The translations under genes were made by a program, and so were the position numbers. The notes below the pieces were generated by a model. That model was given only the letters and a program-made list of their open reading frames with translations, had not been told where the DNA came from and made no database searches. This document shows positions 20,350-32,849 of a stretch of 64,000 bases of DNA, in pieces (positions within the stretch are counted from its first letter, which is position 1; each line of letters starts with the position of its first letter). Origin of the DNA: Lumbricus terrestris (taxonomy: Eukaryota > Annelida > Clitellata > Crassiclitellata > Lumbricidae); contig OX457052.1 in the NCBI GenBank assembly GCA_949752735.1, forward strand, positions 37,852,368-37,916,367, given 5' to 3'.

Positions 20350-21880
20350 CCCGTTTTTGCCCAGTGTTCCATTATTGGAACATTTTATAAAAACGTTACT
20401 TATTTGCAATGTAGCACTATGCAGTGAATATAAATCATTTCCTGTCATTGAAAACTGTTTTTCTAAGACATTCCCATAGAAAAATAATAATATTTTGAAA
20501 AACTTTTTGTCATCAGATAAGGTTTTTATGAGAATTTTTAACAGGAAAATTTTCAGCAAATTGCAACAAAAAGATGCATAATTTGCAAAATCATATAAAC
20601 GCATTTCAGTTTTGAACTTTCTGGTTTTTGGTACCCTAATACCAATCATATTTCATGATAACTTTAATCGGTCTGTGTCATGAACTTTAGTATGGACTTT
20701 TTGCAGATATATATCATGTTCCATTATTGGAACACAGGGCACAAGTGGGGGTCCACGATTCTCATTACCGAATGTCGTTCTATATGCTTATTTCTTTGCC
20801 TTGCAAGTGTTTTCAACTGGGTTTAGCGAATTCCCTTGCATGTAAATATTATTATATTTTAAAATTTCAATTATTTGTGACAGAGAAGGTGCACAAATGA
20901 TTTCTTTGATCACTGGGAGGCTATTTTGGCAGCGCAAACTTTCATTACACGAACATCAAAGCGAAGAAGATAGGGATGACGAAGACACTGATGGAACTCA
21001 AACAATCCGAGCAAACGACAGCATTGAATGATTTGGGTCTAGACAGCAGTAGGCCTAGGCCTATGGTTCTAGATTTGATGGTTGAACTCTGTCGACACGC
21101 CTTCCAAACTCTGTGGTGATCCAATTCTTCACCTAACTGAGCCTTGCTGAGCTCTGTGGCTAAACAGAGTTATTGCCAACAGAGTTGAACGCTGTACGTC
21201 CAGTAACACAAGTAAGGTATTGACTAAGCAGCCACAACTGTCCGTTGACAATAGATCTGATGGAAAGGTGGAAAGAGTTCTGCTCTTGTTATATGGAATG
21301 GCAATCTGTAGATGCACATGATCAATGAAATACATGGTGAAAATTTCAATGGACCATCACTGTATACCTTCAGTAGAGTACCTGCAGACATGCAACACCG
21401 TTGTATAGGGCCTACCCCATAGAACCAGAGCCAGAAAAATCTGTGGTAAATGCCAGGTCAGCCTCCCCAAAGTCCACATGAAAAGCTTCCACGAAAAATG
21501 GCTTCGGCTACTCAGCTTGTCCGCATGGAAATTGGGCATTTTTCGGATATTTTGCTGTTGTCCGTTTGAAATAAGGCACAAATCTACTGAATACGGACTT
21601 CAATTGTAGCTACACACCACTGTGGTAGAGATTTCAACATTATTGTTTGGTTCCTTCACTTGAAGTAACCAGTACTGTACCTGACAGCGATGATGTAGAT
21701 TATGTAGTCGTAGAGTACCACTTGTGCCCAGTGTTCCAATAATGAAACATATGAATAAAGTCAAAAATTTTATGGAATTTCTTAAAATAAATGAAAAATT
21801 AAGGCTCTATGGCTATTCTATTATCAAACAGTGTAAAAAAATTATATTAGAACCAAAATAAAAATTTGGTCAAAAACGGG
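20350..21880 (+). mobile_element. piggyBac-type transposon remnant (1.53 kb), TTAA target
   Basis: Begins CCCGTTTTTGCCCAGTG after TTAA (20346-20349) and ends CAAAAACGGG before TTAT (21881-21884, decayed TTAA). Internal GTTCCATTATTGGAAC motifs recur near both ends. Copy B shows the empty site CCTTAATACATCAG (about 52496), confirming TTAA targeting. At 21421-21510 the plus strand encodes KICGKCQVSLPKVHMKSF, which resembles the C-terminal Cys-rich domain of piggyBac transposases. The rest of the transposase is decayed beyond recognition. Confidence 0.85.
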
Positions 21881-22019
21881 TTATACATCAGTACAACAGC
21901 TCCGGTATGGTGTTGCCTCGGAATAGAATCTATAATTAGTAGAAGGCCTAATGTAAATAGAGTGGAGAAACTGCATTGCCCGATGTGCAGCTGTACACGG
22001 AAAGGACTAAGGTCTAAGG

Positions 22020-22833
22020 CAGGGGTTCTCAAACTGTGGTAACTGTGGTACGCGTACCCCCAGGGGTACGCCAGACACCGGTAAGGGGTACGCGAAAAAT
22101 TCCAGAAATAGGCCTATAAATTCTCTTTGAGTTTATGGACTGCGTGTCCATCGTTTTTGATTAGCAGTGATTTTTAAAGTTGCAACACATAAAAGCATCA
22201 TTTATTTCTTTCACAGCATATAATAAGACTCAGATACAATGCAGTGCATGCAATATATTTATGTTTAGGCCTATGACTGTAATTTTTGAAACAAATAATG
22301 TATAAATGGTTGAAAGTACCAAAGCCAGAATATGTCAACGTATAATAAAATTATAGAGCTCAAGTAGCAGAGAGCTGAATTGGCCAAATGATTAATTTCT
22401 GGTCGAGCTTCAAATTTTGGGATTCCTTTCAGCTCTCATATCTGGCTGAAACTGTTAACTATTCTTGCTATCAAAAACAAACATGGGGTAAATTTGCGTT
22501 TGAAATTGACAAATAATTAAACCAGATATTGTGAATCTGTGCTAGTCCAAACAGGCCCACTGCACTATAGGTTGGCTCTTTCCTCTTTTTGGGGGTTATA
22601 GATCAATTTTCCTTTTCTAAACTTGTTGATGAGATTATGCGATTCAAAACTAGATTTTGCTCTCTATATAGGGGCCTGAGCCTAGACTCTAATAAACGAA
22701 AATGAACTTCTAGTTGTCACTGCAAGAGGACATCGCAATGGCATTTTGCTTCTGATATGACTTTGCTGGGGGTACGCCATCATTCGATTGTTTTACCTGG
22801 GGGTACAATAAAAATAAAGTTTGAGAACCCCTG
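22020..22833. mobile_element. hAT-type element (814 bp) with imperfect 8-bp target duplication
   Basis: Ends CAGGGGTTCTCAAACT and AGTTTGAGAACCCCTG (reverse complements), a terminus common in Charlie-like hAT elements. Flanks GTCTAAGG (22012-22019) and TTCTAAGG (22834-22841) differ by one base. GGTACGCGTACCCC- and GGGGGTAC-type wording recurs near both ends. No transposase recognised. The homologous stretch of copy B (about 52540-52600) lacks it. Confidence 0.85.
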
Positions 22834-23161
22834 TTCTAAGGTCTAGTGGGGCTATCATTACTCTAGCAGACTACCACACATCACTGAGCTTGAACGGCAA
22901 CTGCCATTGACCTCTGCATTATTACAGGGCACTTGGTCCATGTCATTGTAGGGCCCTAAATAGGCATCAAGTGTGTCGAATTTGTTTTAAGTTTAGAAAA
23001 GTTTAACTAGTTTAACTTTTCGTGTGTTTAGTTTAGTCAAGTTATATACAAAAATTGCGAGCCAACTTTTAGTTCAACATTTTAGTTCAATTAAGAAATA
23101 GTTTTCGTTAAACTATTGATTAACGAAGCACATCAATGTAATTCATCCACATTATTGTCTT

Positions 23162-23318
23162 TTGGATCTCTCTTTGTCTTTGTGTGTGTGCGTGTGTGTG
23201 TGTGGGGGGGGGGGGTGGGGGTGTGGGTGTGACTATCATGCACACGCTCTTTCTTCCTCGATCCCTCCGTCTTCTCTGTGTCTCTGTCTGACTCTGTCTC
23301 TGTCTGAATATATCTGTA

Positions 23319-23363
<45 letters not shown>

Positions 23364-23420
23364 CTCTGTCACTCTCTCTCTCATTATCTCCCTCACATAT
23401 TTCTTTCTCCCTCTCGCATT
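23162..23420 (+). repeat. CT/GT-rich tract before the class e pseudoexon
   Basis: (GT)n, a run of G, then TCTG/TCTC units to about 23420, 65 bases upstream of the class e acceptor. Copy B lacks an equivalent long tract before 53364. Confidence 0.8.
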
Positions 23421-23484
23421 ACTCCAATTGTGCCTCTGTCTCTGATTTTAACACTGTAAGCATTATTACTTTTCTTCCGTTTAG

Positions 23485-23822
23485 GAGGACGAATAGAAAA
23501 CCCACTGAGAGGACCTGATGACTCTTTGAGGTCTATAGGCACTACGGCTGCCTTCATGTGCAGGTCACGGTTAGGAAACTGTGCCAAACTAAATTGGTAT
23601 AAAGAAACACACGCGCCTCATACGAGGACTAAATTAATTGTGAACGTCCCTCACCGGTACTCGCCCCTAAGAGATAAATAGCCTACGTCTTGGAGCAAAC
23701 TACTGTCGGCTGTAAACTAATTATCAGAAATGTTCAACTGAACGACACCGGATATTTCACTTGTGAAATTGTAGTTAAAGGCACATCTTATAAAGGAAGA
23801 AATGCGCGCCTCACTGTGTTAG
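23485..23822 (+). pseudogene. Inactivated Ig-domain exon, class e, copy A
   Basis: Splice sites are intact (CTTCCGTTTAG acceptor, GTAAGT donor) and both halves of an Ig domain are readable: FMCRSRLGNC and LNWYKE in the first frame, then TTVGCKLIIRNVQ and DTGYFTCEI in another. The exon is 338 bases instead of a multiple of three. Five extra bases, GCCTA at 23681-23685, turn the conserved RDKY codons into a TAG stop (23679-23681) and shift the frame. The homologue at 53364 is intact. Because neighbours are phase 1-1, skipping this exon would keep the frame. Confidence 0.92.
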
Positions 23823-23905
23823 GTAAGTCGTTTTTCTCTTCAGGTTATTTTGCAGCGCAACATTTAAAAATATAGATAAAAAGCACAAAAAGACTGATTT
23901 TTACC

Positions 23906-24540
23906 AGACGAATACCAGATGAATACATCAAATATCAAGAGACTTTGTTACATGAGCAATGTCATTATTATTATGAAGAAGCTATGTGCACAATTATAAT
24001 GCATGAATACACACTAAACACAGTTTTGTAAAGTGTATATATCTATTTTCGTTTAATGAAATTCAATCTGACAAACCGCAGAAAGATTACAGATACAGGT
24101 TATACGAAAATACGGCCCGCTTCACACGACACGCAGGTCGGCTACACAGCGGGTAGCTTAACACTGAATAAAACAATACAATTTATTATTTCTAACGCGC
24201 TTTAACAAGACACGTCTATCACATAAGCGCACGGCCTATGATGTCAACAGTCGCTACAGCAAACAAAGCCATCTGAGAGTAATAAAGCAGCCAAGAAACA
24301 ACAACAACAACAACAACGAGTCACAATCGAAAGAACTCTGATAAAGATTAAGAAATATAGAAAATAATATAGAAAAGTATTTTAAAAGTCATCTTAAATA
24401 GCAGTCATCAGTGTTAGATAGATAGATAGGCATATGAAGATCAAGGAGATGATTTTCTTCACGTCTGTATAAAATGCGTGGAATGAAATTATGGTCGTCC
24501 TTAACTGGGAGTAAGCTGATATTCGATAGAATAATTTGGT
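23906..24540. other. Gene-free stretch after copy A class e
   Basis: Homology with copy B ends near 23906 (53770). The rest is AT-rich with a short (ACA)n run near 24298 and GATA repeats near 24416. I see no exon, in particular no transmembrane or terminal exon. Confidence 0.5.
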
Positions 24541-25635
24541 TGCTGAGAATATTGTAGCAGACTAGGGTTGGGCAAAATACACCAGGAGCCGACTCACCAA
24601 CCCAGTCGTCAAAGTATCGTCGTCTTGTCCGGGGGTAGGCTTCAGGTGTAGACTGAGACTAGCCGACTAGGCTTAAACACGTTTATTGGCATACAACGAC
24701 AAATAGGCAGATTCAACAGACAGTTCTTGATTGGAAAAGGGAGTCAACATGGACCACAGCAACTTCTGTAGCATCCCAACATCAGACGAGGGAGCCAGGC
24801 TTACCTCCGACCAGTGGTGTAGTCCTAAAAAATGAAGTGGGGGGACGCCTGGAAATTGAAGTGGGGGACGCCTGGAAAATTGAAGTAGAAACTGTAGCAA
24901 AAAGTGCAATCTTGCAAGAATTTTGCAAAAAGTGGGGGGACGGCGTCCCCACGCGTCCCCGCCCCCCAATACACCACTGCCTCCGACCCAGTGTCAACTA
25001 GGCATGCTCTTTGCTGTCCGTTGATCGTTCCACGGATGTAGATCGCGTTGTTCGTCACACCCGTTGCTCTAACGGGTGTGACGAACAACGCGATGGTTTG
25101 CCGCTCCAGCCAAGTAATCGCATTCTCCTGGCTGTTAATGGTACTGCGATTAGAGTTGTGGGTCAGCTGGATATCCCGATAAAGATTTCCAAAGGGTTTT
25201 CCATTGATACCTGTTTTCTTGTCTCTGATCAGATGGATTGGCATCGATGCAGGCTTGGTTTTGGGCAGGTTGCACTTTGTGTTGGTCGGCGTCGTATCCC
25301 CGTTGTAGGCTATGGTTGGTGACGGCCGGTCCATTTTGCTCGGACGTCAACGGGCCCGAGTTGCGTGCGTCGTCTTGACGGTTGGAAGGCTGTCAGCGTT
25401 GGCTGCACTGGCGGGCCACGTGACCCACGCGTCCACAGTTGAAGCAGGTCACGGCGCGACCAGAGTTTCCGGGAGAGCTTCCCGGAGGCGGAGCGGTCGG
25501 AGAGACGTTCGGAGTACCTCCAGCTGTTGATAGATTCTTCCCTCCATGTCCTGTTGCCACTTGCGTTGCGCAGCGAAGAAACTGTCCAATTGGGACTGAA
25601 GTTGTCCACCTATTAATCTTTTCCAGTTATTCAAG
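24540..25635 (-). mobile_element. Gypsy-type LTR retrotransposon fragment (Gag zinc knuckle and protease)
   Basis: On the minus strand, about 25450-25380 encodes CFNCGRVGHVARQC, a CCHC zinc knuckle of Gag, and about 25070-25000 encodes YIRGTINGQQRACLVDTGSE, an aspartic protease active site (DTG). The two lie in different frames, so it is broken. Reverse transcriptase and integrase are absent. The stretch 24540-24810 may include part of an LTR. A hAT MITE interrupts it at 24812. It ends where duplication copy B begins. Confidence 0.8.
24812..24979. mobile_element. hAT-type MITE (168 bp) with 8-bp target duplication
   Basis: Termini CAGTGGTGTA and TACACCACTG, flanked by CCTCCGAC at 24804-24811 and 24980-24987. 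Inserted into the Gypsy fragment, hence younger than it. Internal near-repeat GGGGACGCCTGGAAA-type wording occurs twice. No coding capacity. Confidence 0.93.
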
Positions 25636-25636
25636 T

Positions 25637-26770
25637 GACGCTGCGGATTGTTTGTGTTTTCTTTATCCTGGTCTCCCGTCTGGTTTAGCTTTTTTCTTTT
25701 GTTTTTTCTTGCTTAAATTGAATTGCTGAGTTTATACAGGTTCGACTAAAGTCCTTTGCATTCATTTACACTCTTGTGATCTCGTACTTCGTATTTTCTC
25801 TCTGTCCCTACGCTGCGCCCTCTTAGATTGTTGGTCTGCTTGAGCTTGACCTCATTGTTTCCCACGTTAGGACTGACATGGCTCAATCCAAGTGCCTTGC
25901 CTGCATAGGTAACAGGTCCCTCTCTACCGAATGGACATCAGTTCCTTCAGCCTCTCTACTGCAGTATCTTCTCACAATTCTCCCGCCTAAAACCTGATCT
26001 TTTCTCTCGTAGTCGATCGCACTGGTATCGCCTCTGAATGGATTTTGCTATGAGAAGCGCCTTATGGTCACATACAATGCAATAACATACACTGGATCTG
26101 AAAACATTGTATACTCGCTTGCATACCTAGCATTGCAAGGCATGCAGATATTGCACTTTTACGTTGATTAGAATAGAGCGACAAAACATTGGGTACGGTG
26201 CGACCTAATAATGGTCGGAAACATGTTACGAAAAACTTAATTATTTTAGTCATTTTCTAATTGATATAGCCTACTGGCCTACTTAAGAATAGCCTAGATT
26301 TCAAATTTTCAGCAGGCTATGGTAGTGTAGCTGACGTAATTTAACATGAATTATTGCAGATTGTTTAATTAATTAAATAGTCCATTAACGTCGGTTTCGT
26401 ATGATGAAAAAATGTCACCAGTGACTATATTCGTTTCAGCCAATAATTGATTTGCCGCAACGAGTTTCCGACAAATGTTTGTCTCGATTGGCACGACCTG
26501 CAGGTCGACAACGCATCCGAGTGTGTCAAAGTTACCGACAACAAAGAATCCTTTCAATAATTCTCCGTTTAAATTTAATCATTATTATCTGGACTTTCTA
26601 ATAGACCTAATCTAGACTAGACCTATTTAATAATAATGTATTCGCTTATTAAAACCTGAATGACAAAGCGCACTCATGTCTCTTCTGCCGCCGCCATAAT
26701 CATACATACATGTAGCAGTAGCCGCCGTGTAATAATATTGATAGTTTGATGGAGCATCAACCAAAGCCAA
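25637..26770. repeat. Left end of segmental duplication copy B
   Basis: Matches 3966-4620 in order and orientation (GACGCTGCGGATTGTTTGTG, then TTTGCCGCAACGAGTTTC and CCTGAATGACAAAGCGCA) but is longer because about 460 bases near 25900-26360 have no counterpart in copy A. No gene visible. Confidence 0.8.
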
Positions 26771-27172
26771 AATAACAGCAATCGTTCGATACACAGACGC
26801 AGCCACCCTATGGGACCAGCGGGACGCGTCCCCCAACTTTTAACAGCAATCATTCGATAACAGTACTGTACTTTCAAGGTCTTGATGCACGAATCAATGG
26901 CTCAATCCAAAAGTGTCAAATAGACGCGCTGAAACTGGATTGATCCTTTCTTTCTGGATAACTTATGGCCTTAGCAAAGTGCAGAAAGGAAATAATTATA
27001 GGCCTGCAGCACGAGAAAAAAGGGAAGTAAAATAAATAAAATTCCAGTGAAACTGGTCAAGCCATAGACGAAGCATAATTTCTGAAAAGTTAAAGCTGAA
27101 AATTTGCTTAGAGCCTATTTTGAGGTGCATCTTCAGCGACTTTTTTCGTAAAAGGCGCTGCAAAAGTTCCAA

Positions 27173-27587
<415 letters not shown>

Positions 27588-27639
27588 TTCAACGACGACT
27601 AGGTGCCGTTCCAGATGTTTTTATATTAGTAATAGGGTG

Positions 27640-28098
27640 TAAGTCCCTGAGGGATCATATGTACCTCGGGGCAAAAAAAAAAAATTTTAAAAAAAAAATA
27701 ATAATAATAATAATAATAATCACTCAATTAATCAATCGACCAACCAATCACTTACTCATTATAGATTACACATTCAGCGAACACTTGTTTATAAGTGGTT
27801 ACACATTTACATGTAGGTAGCCCATTTTTTTGTTCTTTGGTTTCTTCACCGACTAGGTCTAGCTAGTTGTTTTCGTTTGTTTTATAACTCGTTTTATACA
27901 ATCTAGTAAACTGTTCAAGTTGAACGAAGTGTAAATATGAAAAAAAAAAAATAATAATAATAATAATAATAAGCGCGGTTTCTTTTCGATCTACTTTTGC
28001 ACAATCGACCGGTGACGATGACCGTTAACTCCAGAACAACACAGCTTTTAGTATTTATTGTTTTTAAAGCCTGAGGGATGGTAAATACCTAGGGCGCA

Positions 28099-28163
<65 letters not shown>

Positions 28164-28250
28164 CAGACATTTATTTCAGGATCAATAACCTAGTAATCTC
28201 TAAGTCCCTGGGAAAATAAAGTACCCACGGCAAAAAATAATAATAAATTT
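27640..28250. mobile_element. Three short element 3' ends with (AAT)n tails
   Basis: A similar 35-40 base word ends just before a T/A-rich AAT run three times: TAAGTCCCTGAGGGAT with GTACCTCGGGGCAAA (27640), AAGCCTGAGGGATGGTAAAT with ACCTAGGGCGCAAATAAT (28068) and TAAGTCCCTGGGAAAATAAA with GTACCCACGGCAAAAAATAA (28200). This looks like a non-LTR/SINE family with a microsatellite 3' tail. Family not identified. Confidence 0.55.
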
Positions 28251-28254
28251 TGGT

Positions 28255-28740
28255 CTAGGGCCTGATAAGTTTCTCGAAATTTTCCCGATCGACAGGGGAA
28301 GTCTAGACCAACGATCCCGGTGCGGCATAGAGCAGACGGGATATCGCAATGGCTGCGGAAGATCTAAATTCCTAATTCTTCTGAGACATACACACTGTTC
28401 AAAGATGGAGCTGATCGAGAAATATTATCACTGTTGTAGCCAAGACTCCCGGCTTAGACGACACCCACCTTAGTAGCTGTTCCACCCCTCTGATCCTACG
28501 GTCCTCCGCCCGGACCACCATGGACTACTCTTACCGACAACTCTTTGACTCAACGCATTTGATCCTGGTCCTTTGGTAACTCGAACCGGACCACCACGGA
28601 CTACTCTCACGGACAACCCTTCTAACTGAACGCAGCGCTCGTGAATAAGCTGGTACCCCGCGCAGCGCTTGGCTTTCGAGTGGCGTTTTATAAATTAGGA
28701 GATTACGATTACGATTACGAGACTTTAGTAGGCCTAGTGA
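28255..28740. mobile_element. Probable non-LTR element 3' region with TTACGA-type tail
   Basis: Contains an internal near-duplication (GGACCACCATGGACTACTC at about 28512, GGACCACCACGGACTACTC at about 28588) and ends GTGGCGTTTTATAAATTAGG followed by GATTACGATTACGATTACGA, like the 3' tail of a LINE or SINE. No protein domain recognised. Confidence 0.4.
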
Positions 28741-29829
28741 CACCAATTATAGACACAAAAATTATTACTCGGGGCATGAAATCTTAAGAGCAAAACATTG
28801 GTAAGAGCTTTGAAATGAAATCCTCGTAGTCCTGTAATCATAGGCCAATCGTGTTACTAAATACATTATTTCATAGTTGCATTATTTCACTTGTGGGTGT
28901 GGGTGTTCAAACATCCAAAATGCCCCCTAGCTACGGCCTTGATTGTAAGCAAAGCATCGTCTCCAGCGTTCATGTTACAGTTTACATGGAACTAATAACA
29001 AATTGCCAACCGAAACTGTAGGCCTACTTATTACAGCCCAGCATTTGCGAGCAGGCAAATAACCTTCTGTTATAAGCTATAGCCTAAGTCAAGACGGAAC
29101 AGAAATATCAAACCACGCGCCGGAAATTGATATCTGAATGAACCACTGTAATTGTCAACGAGAAAACGCGCTATATAAGTATAACAGCGCATTGTAGACC
29201 CTAATCATACATGGATAATGGCCAATTCCAAAATGTGAACTTATCTCTCACGCCTTTCAAGTCTCTTCAAAAGTTCAGTAGCGCAGCCTAGGCATAACCT
29301 AATAACTGTACTGTGGTAGCTAATGGCTAGTTTATAAGTGTCTAAAGTTCTTTAACTTGTTTACTTAAAACAACAATCGGTTTCTTGTATTCTGTTCTTC
29401 GAATCTCCAATAGTTGCAATCAACACAAAATGCACCAACAGCGACAAACAATTCAATGTTACGACAGAAACGCCATCTTATTAACTCTTCACTCTAACCA
29501 CACCTTATACACATGACTGGCAATCCTACCTACGCCTATCTCACTCTGAGCGTACATCCTTCCTTCACTCGCTCTGTCCTTCTCTCTTTATCTCTCTGTC
29601 TTTCTCTCTGTATCTGTCTCTCTCGCTCTCCGCGACGGTCGCGCCGCTGCAACTTTCCCGCCACTCAGGCACCTGGCCTTCCTCACCTGTACGCTCTTGC
29701 ATAATAATTAGCTAACCATTATAATGTTATACAAAATTAGCTTACATATACCTATCTTGCTTTTTCGCTTACCTCTTTATTGACCTCTTTAGTTGTTTTC
29801 ACTAACCTTCGCTATCCATAGTTAGGTTG
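28741..29829. other. Intergenic stretch without recognised genes
   Basis: Low-complexity CT-rich section near 29560-29640; otherwise unremarkable AT-rich DNA. No exon, promoter element or transposon that I can support. Confidence 0.5.
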
Positions 29830-29900
29830 GTTGTTCACACTGGGAGACTGGAGTGCCTCAGATTGGTGCGCAATGTGAGAATCACTTTATAAGTTTATAT

Positions 29901-30428
29901 TGTTGCAAGTTGTCTAGGGAGAAAAGAAATAAGGTCGCCGGGTTGTATAAAAATAACGAGTTTAATGATAGAACAGCTATTTACAAGCAATACTAGACTA
30001 AGTTATACATTACCAAACGAAGTAACGTGCAGTCCTGTCCTGACAAAACCAGCGGCACACACCGACTTCGACAGGTCTAACGGAGACCTCTGCCGTCGAA
30101 GACACGAACTCCTCCAAAAGTCACCCAGCAGGCGACAGACACCAACGAACAACAGGTCCAGAGCAAACGGAGTCGAAACTACCAAAACGAAACACCCAGC
30201 ACCACAAAAGGACAAACGGTGTCCCAACCGAACCAAAGCTTCCAAACTCAAAAGGTGCCTTCCAAATGCAAACGGTGCCTGTCAAAATGTCGCAGTCACG
30301 TCTTATTTATACGACAACTAATTAGCCTAAAGTTCACGCGCGTACGGCACTCCTTCCGATACACCAGCTGTGCGATTAATGTCTGATACAGTCAGCCACA
30401 CTAGGTACAAAGCATAAAGTATCCAACA
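29901..30428. mobile_element. Solo LTR (528 bp) with 4-bp target duplication
   Basis: Begins TGTTGCAAGTTG and ends GTATCCAACA, with 5-base inverted ends TGTTG/CAACA. Flanked by ATAT at 29897-29900 and 30429-30432. The empty site in copy A reads GTTTATATACATACAATAC near 5846, giving exact boundaries. TG...CA ends, a 4-bp duplication and a lack of coding sequence fit a solo LTR left by LTR-LTR recombination. A TATA-like GTATAAAAATAAC lies near 29945. Confidence 0.9.
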
Positions 30429-31479
30429 ATATACATACAATACATTACAATACAATACGGAACAATACAAAAGAGTTCATCAAGGAGACCAGAACATCAA
30501 GAGCCGCAGCTACAATAATTAATGCTTTATTTGTTAGGAAGACACGATATTAAGAAATAAATCTAAAAATGCCTCACAACTAAACGACATCCAATGCTTG
30601 TAATCGTGAAATAAACGACCCTGTTGTGCAGATGCTCTGTGCTCTGTGCACGCTGAAGTTCAAAACAAGACTTCAATAACTTATTAGGTCGCCTTATCTG
30701 ACATCCCTTCGTACCATTGCATTGCCCTACGTGAAGTTCATTTCAACTTTTGCTCATCCGCTCTTCGGAAACTGCAGTTTCAATTTGTTTACCTTTTAAA
30801 AACCGAGAATAGATCGATTAAGCCTACACGCCGCAGATGTTTTCGTTTCGGGCGCAGGAACGCAATGATTGTTTGGCAGTGTAGCCTAATTAATCATGTG
30901 CCCTCTCTTAATCGGATGCGTTATCCCAAAACATATAGGTTAGGCCTAGTCGTATTTACCGACGACTAACTGCTCTGTTGTGCAGGTGTTCTGTGCTTCG
31001 CGTCGGAGAAAGTTCAAACTAATCAACCGATAACGTCGCCTTTACTGATGTCGCTTCATAACATTGTGTACGTCAAGCTGCTCAACCAGGCCTACTTTAG
31101 CCTTGGCTCATGTTCTTCAGAAACTGCATTTACGACTAGGCCCTACAGAAACAAGACACAGGAATTGAGAATTGATTGCTTGTGTGCGGCTTATATTTTC
31201 GAGTTGTGCGTTGGAAGGCAAAGATCGTCTGGAATTCCAATCAATCGTGTGCCCTGTGAATTCTCTTCATATAGGCCTACGACGTGGTATCCCAACCCAG
31301 GTGCGCGATCGACGTGCCACTGAAAGGCATGCATTTTCAGACGAAGACGAATCGACAGAAACAGCGATTAAGATTTCACTTTGAAACAAACTGGTAAAAT
31401 AATAGTTAACTGTACGCGTTCTGTTTATCTATTATAATGGAACTAATACATTGTTTCTTCAACAGCAATATTGACAGGC

Positions 31480-31960
31480 GCTACTGAGCCATGCAAGGTC
31501 AAAGTGGAAAGTCTTGAGAAGTCTATAGAAGGACCATTGGAGAAGAGAACTCAGGTCAGAGGGGAGACTATTCTAAACAGCCGCAACAACACTCCCACAA
31601 TCAAGAAGTCCTGTTCTGTCTGATGGCTGTGTGCGTATGATTGTGGATCCACAAACTCTCCTTTAGAAACCGAGCGCACAGAGCGACGACCAGAGTAGGC
31701 CGAGGTTAAAATGAATAGTTCCCATAGCAAGGCAGGCACAATACTCAAAACACTGTGTCGGACGATGGATGAAACCCCATAATAATAGATGCCATGCTGA
31801 ACCGGAAACCAGTGGAGAACATCCCGCATGTAAGACGAAATTTGACCGGTTCAGGGCCACCGCCATCTGCCCGCACGATCCGCTCCACGGGTTGCAATCG
31901 ATCCTCTGGAAGCCCAAAGTAGAGTGGTAGTAGTTAGACTGATCGATTGACAACAAATCA
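31480..31960 (-). mobile_element. LINE fragment in copy B (reverse transcriptase C-terminal region)
   Basis: Minus-strand blocks VLHWFPVQHGIYYYGVSSIV, SAYSGRRSVRSVSKGE and SYAHSHQTEQDFLIVG match the copy A fragment at 6890-7410 and CR1/L2-type LINE C-termini. Shared by both copies, so an old insertion. Confidence 0.75.
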
Positions 31961-32728
31961 CGAACCCAGGTGGAAGCGACAGAGGAGGACAGAGAACGGG
32001 AGAAATCCGTAACTGGTACGAGAGTCGTTGATGGATGGATCCGATTTGACCAGGGTCTATGACAACAGAGGCCGTTACCCTGGACAGAAATTTGCTCAGC
32101 ATAGTACAGTCGTTAACGTTATAATTATGTTCGACAGAAGACAGTACTGTTCGTAGAACAGAATGATCCCCCGATCATCGCGGACATTGGTGGAAAAGAC
32201 AAAGAACACAGTGATCCCAAGTGCAGTTTGTTTGGATGCTGCAGTGTAGCTAACCAAAATTGATATGATTGTTGTTATTTTTTTTATTATAAAAAGTATG
32301 TTTTCTGTTTTATTGTTCGTAATCGTTCTAATCAAAATTGTCATTGCAGCAAATTTTTCATACAACTGTTAGCTTACTGCTAGAACAACAACAAAAACAT
32401 CAGTAACAACAACTGCTACTAGGCCTACTGCTACTGCCACGACTACTACTACAACAACTGCTGTTGCTGCTGCTACCACTACTGCTATAACTACCGCTAC
32501 TGCTACCATTACTTCCAATACTATTGCTATTTTTACTACTACTTAAGCGATATCTAGCCTACTGAAGTAGGTGCAATCGGTTATGAGACTAATGGGCATT
32601 GGTTTTACTACAAAATTAATGGCGAAAGATTCTTATTCGAATATTAGTTACGACTAGCAGCTATTGCTCGTCAAGTTGGAAGCCAGTCATGATGATGTTA
32701 TGAATTCTGGCTGCATTTCACCTTTCAG

Positions 32729-32849
32729 TTGAGACTGCAAGTATTTCAGAAGATGACGCATGGCAAGTGGTATGGCTGCCTTTTGATAACAGTCTGCTTG
32801 TTTGCAATGATTGATGTTTTGGAGTCAAACAACCCTCCAAGACGAATCG
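32729..32849 (+). CDS. Signal-peptide exon, Ig gene copy B (start codon 32753)
   Basis: ATG at 32753 reads MTHGKWYGCLLITVCLFAMI then DVLESNNPPRRI, nearly identical to copy A. It ends in phase 1 at 32849 before GTTAGG, a weaker donor than the GTTAGT of copy A. A conserved CACCTTTCAG at 32719-32728 suggests a 5'-UTR intron acceptor, so the exon may begin at 32729. The next compatible exon is the class a exon at 34514. Having a second complete signal-peptide exon means copy B can be an independent gene or supply an alternative first exon. Confidence 0.82.

Noticed and set aside
24090..24540. Possible small exon or RNA gene after copy A
   Set aside because: No conserved splice sites, reading frame or homologue in copy B.
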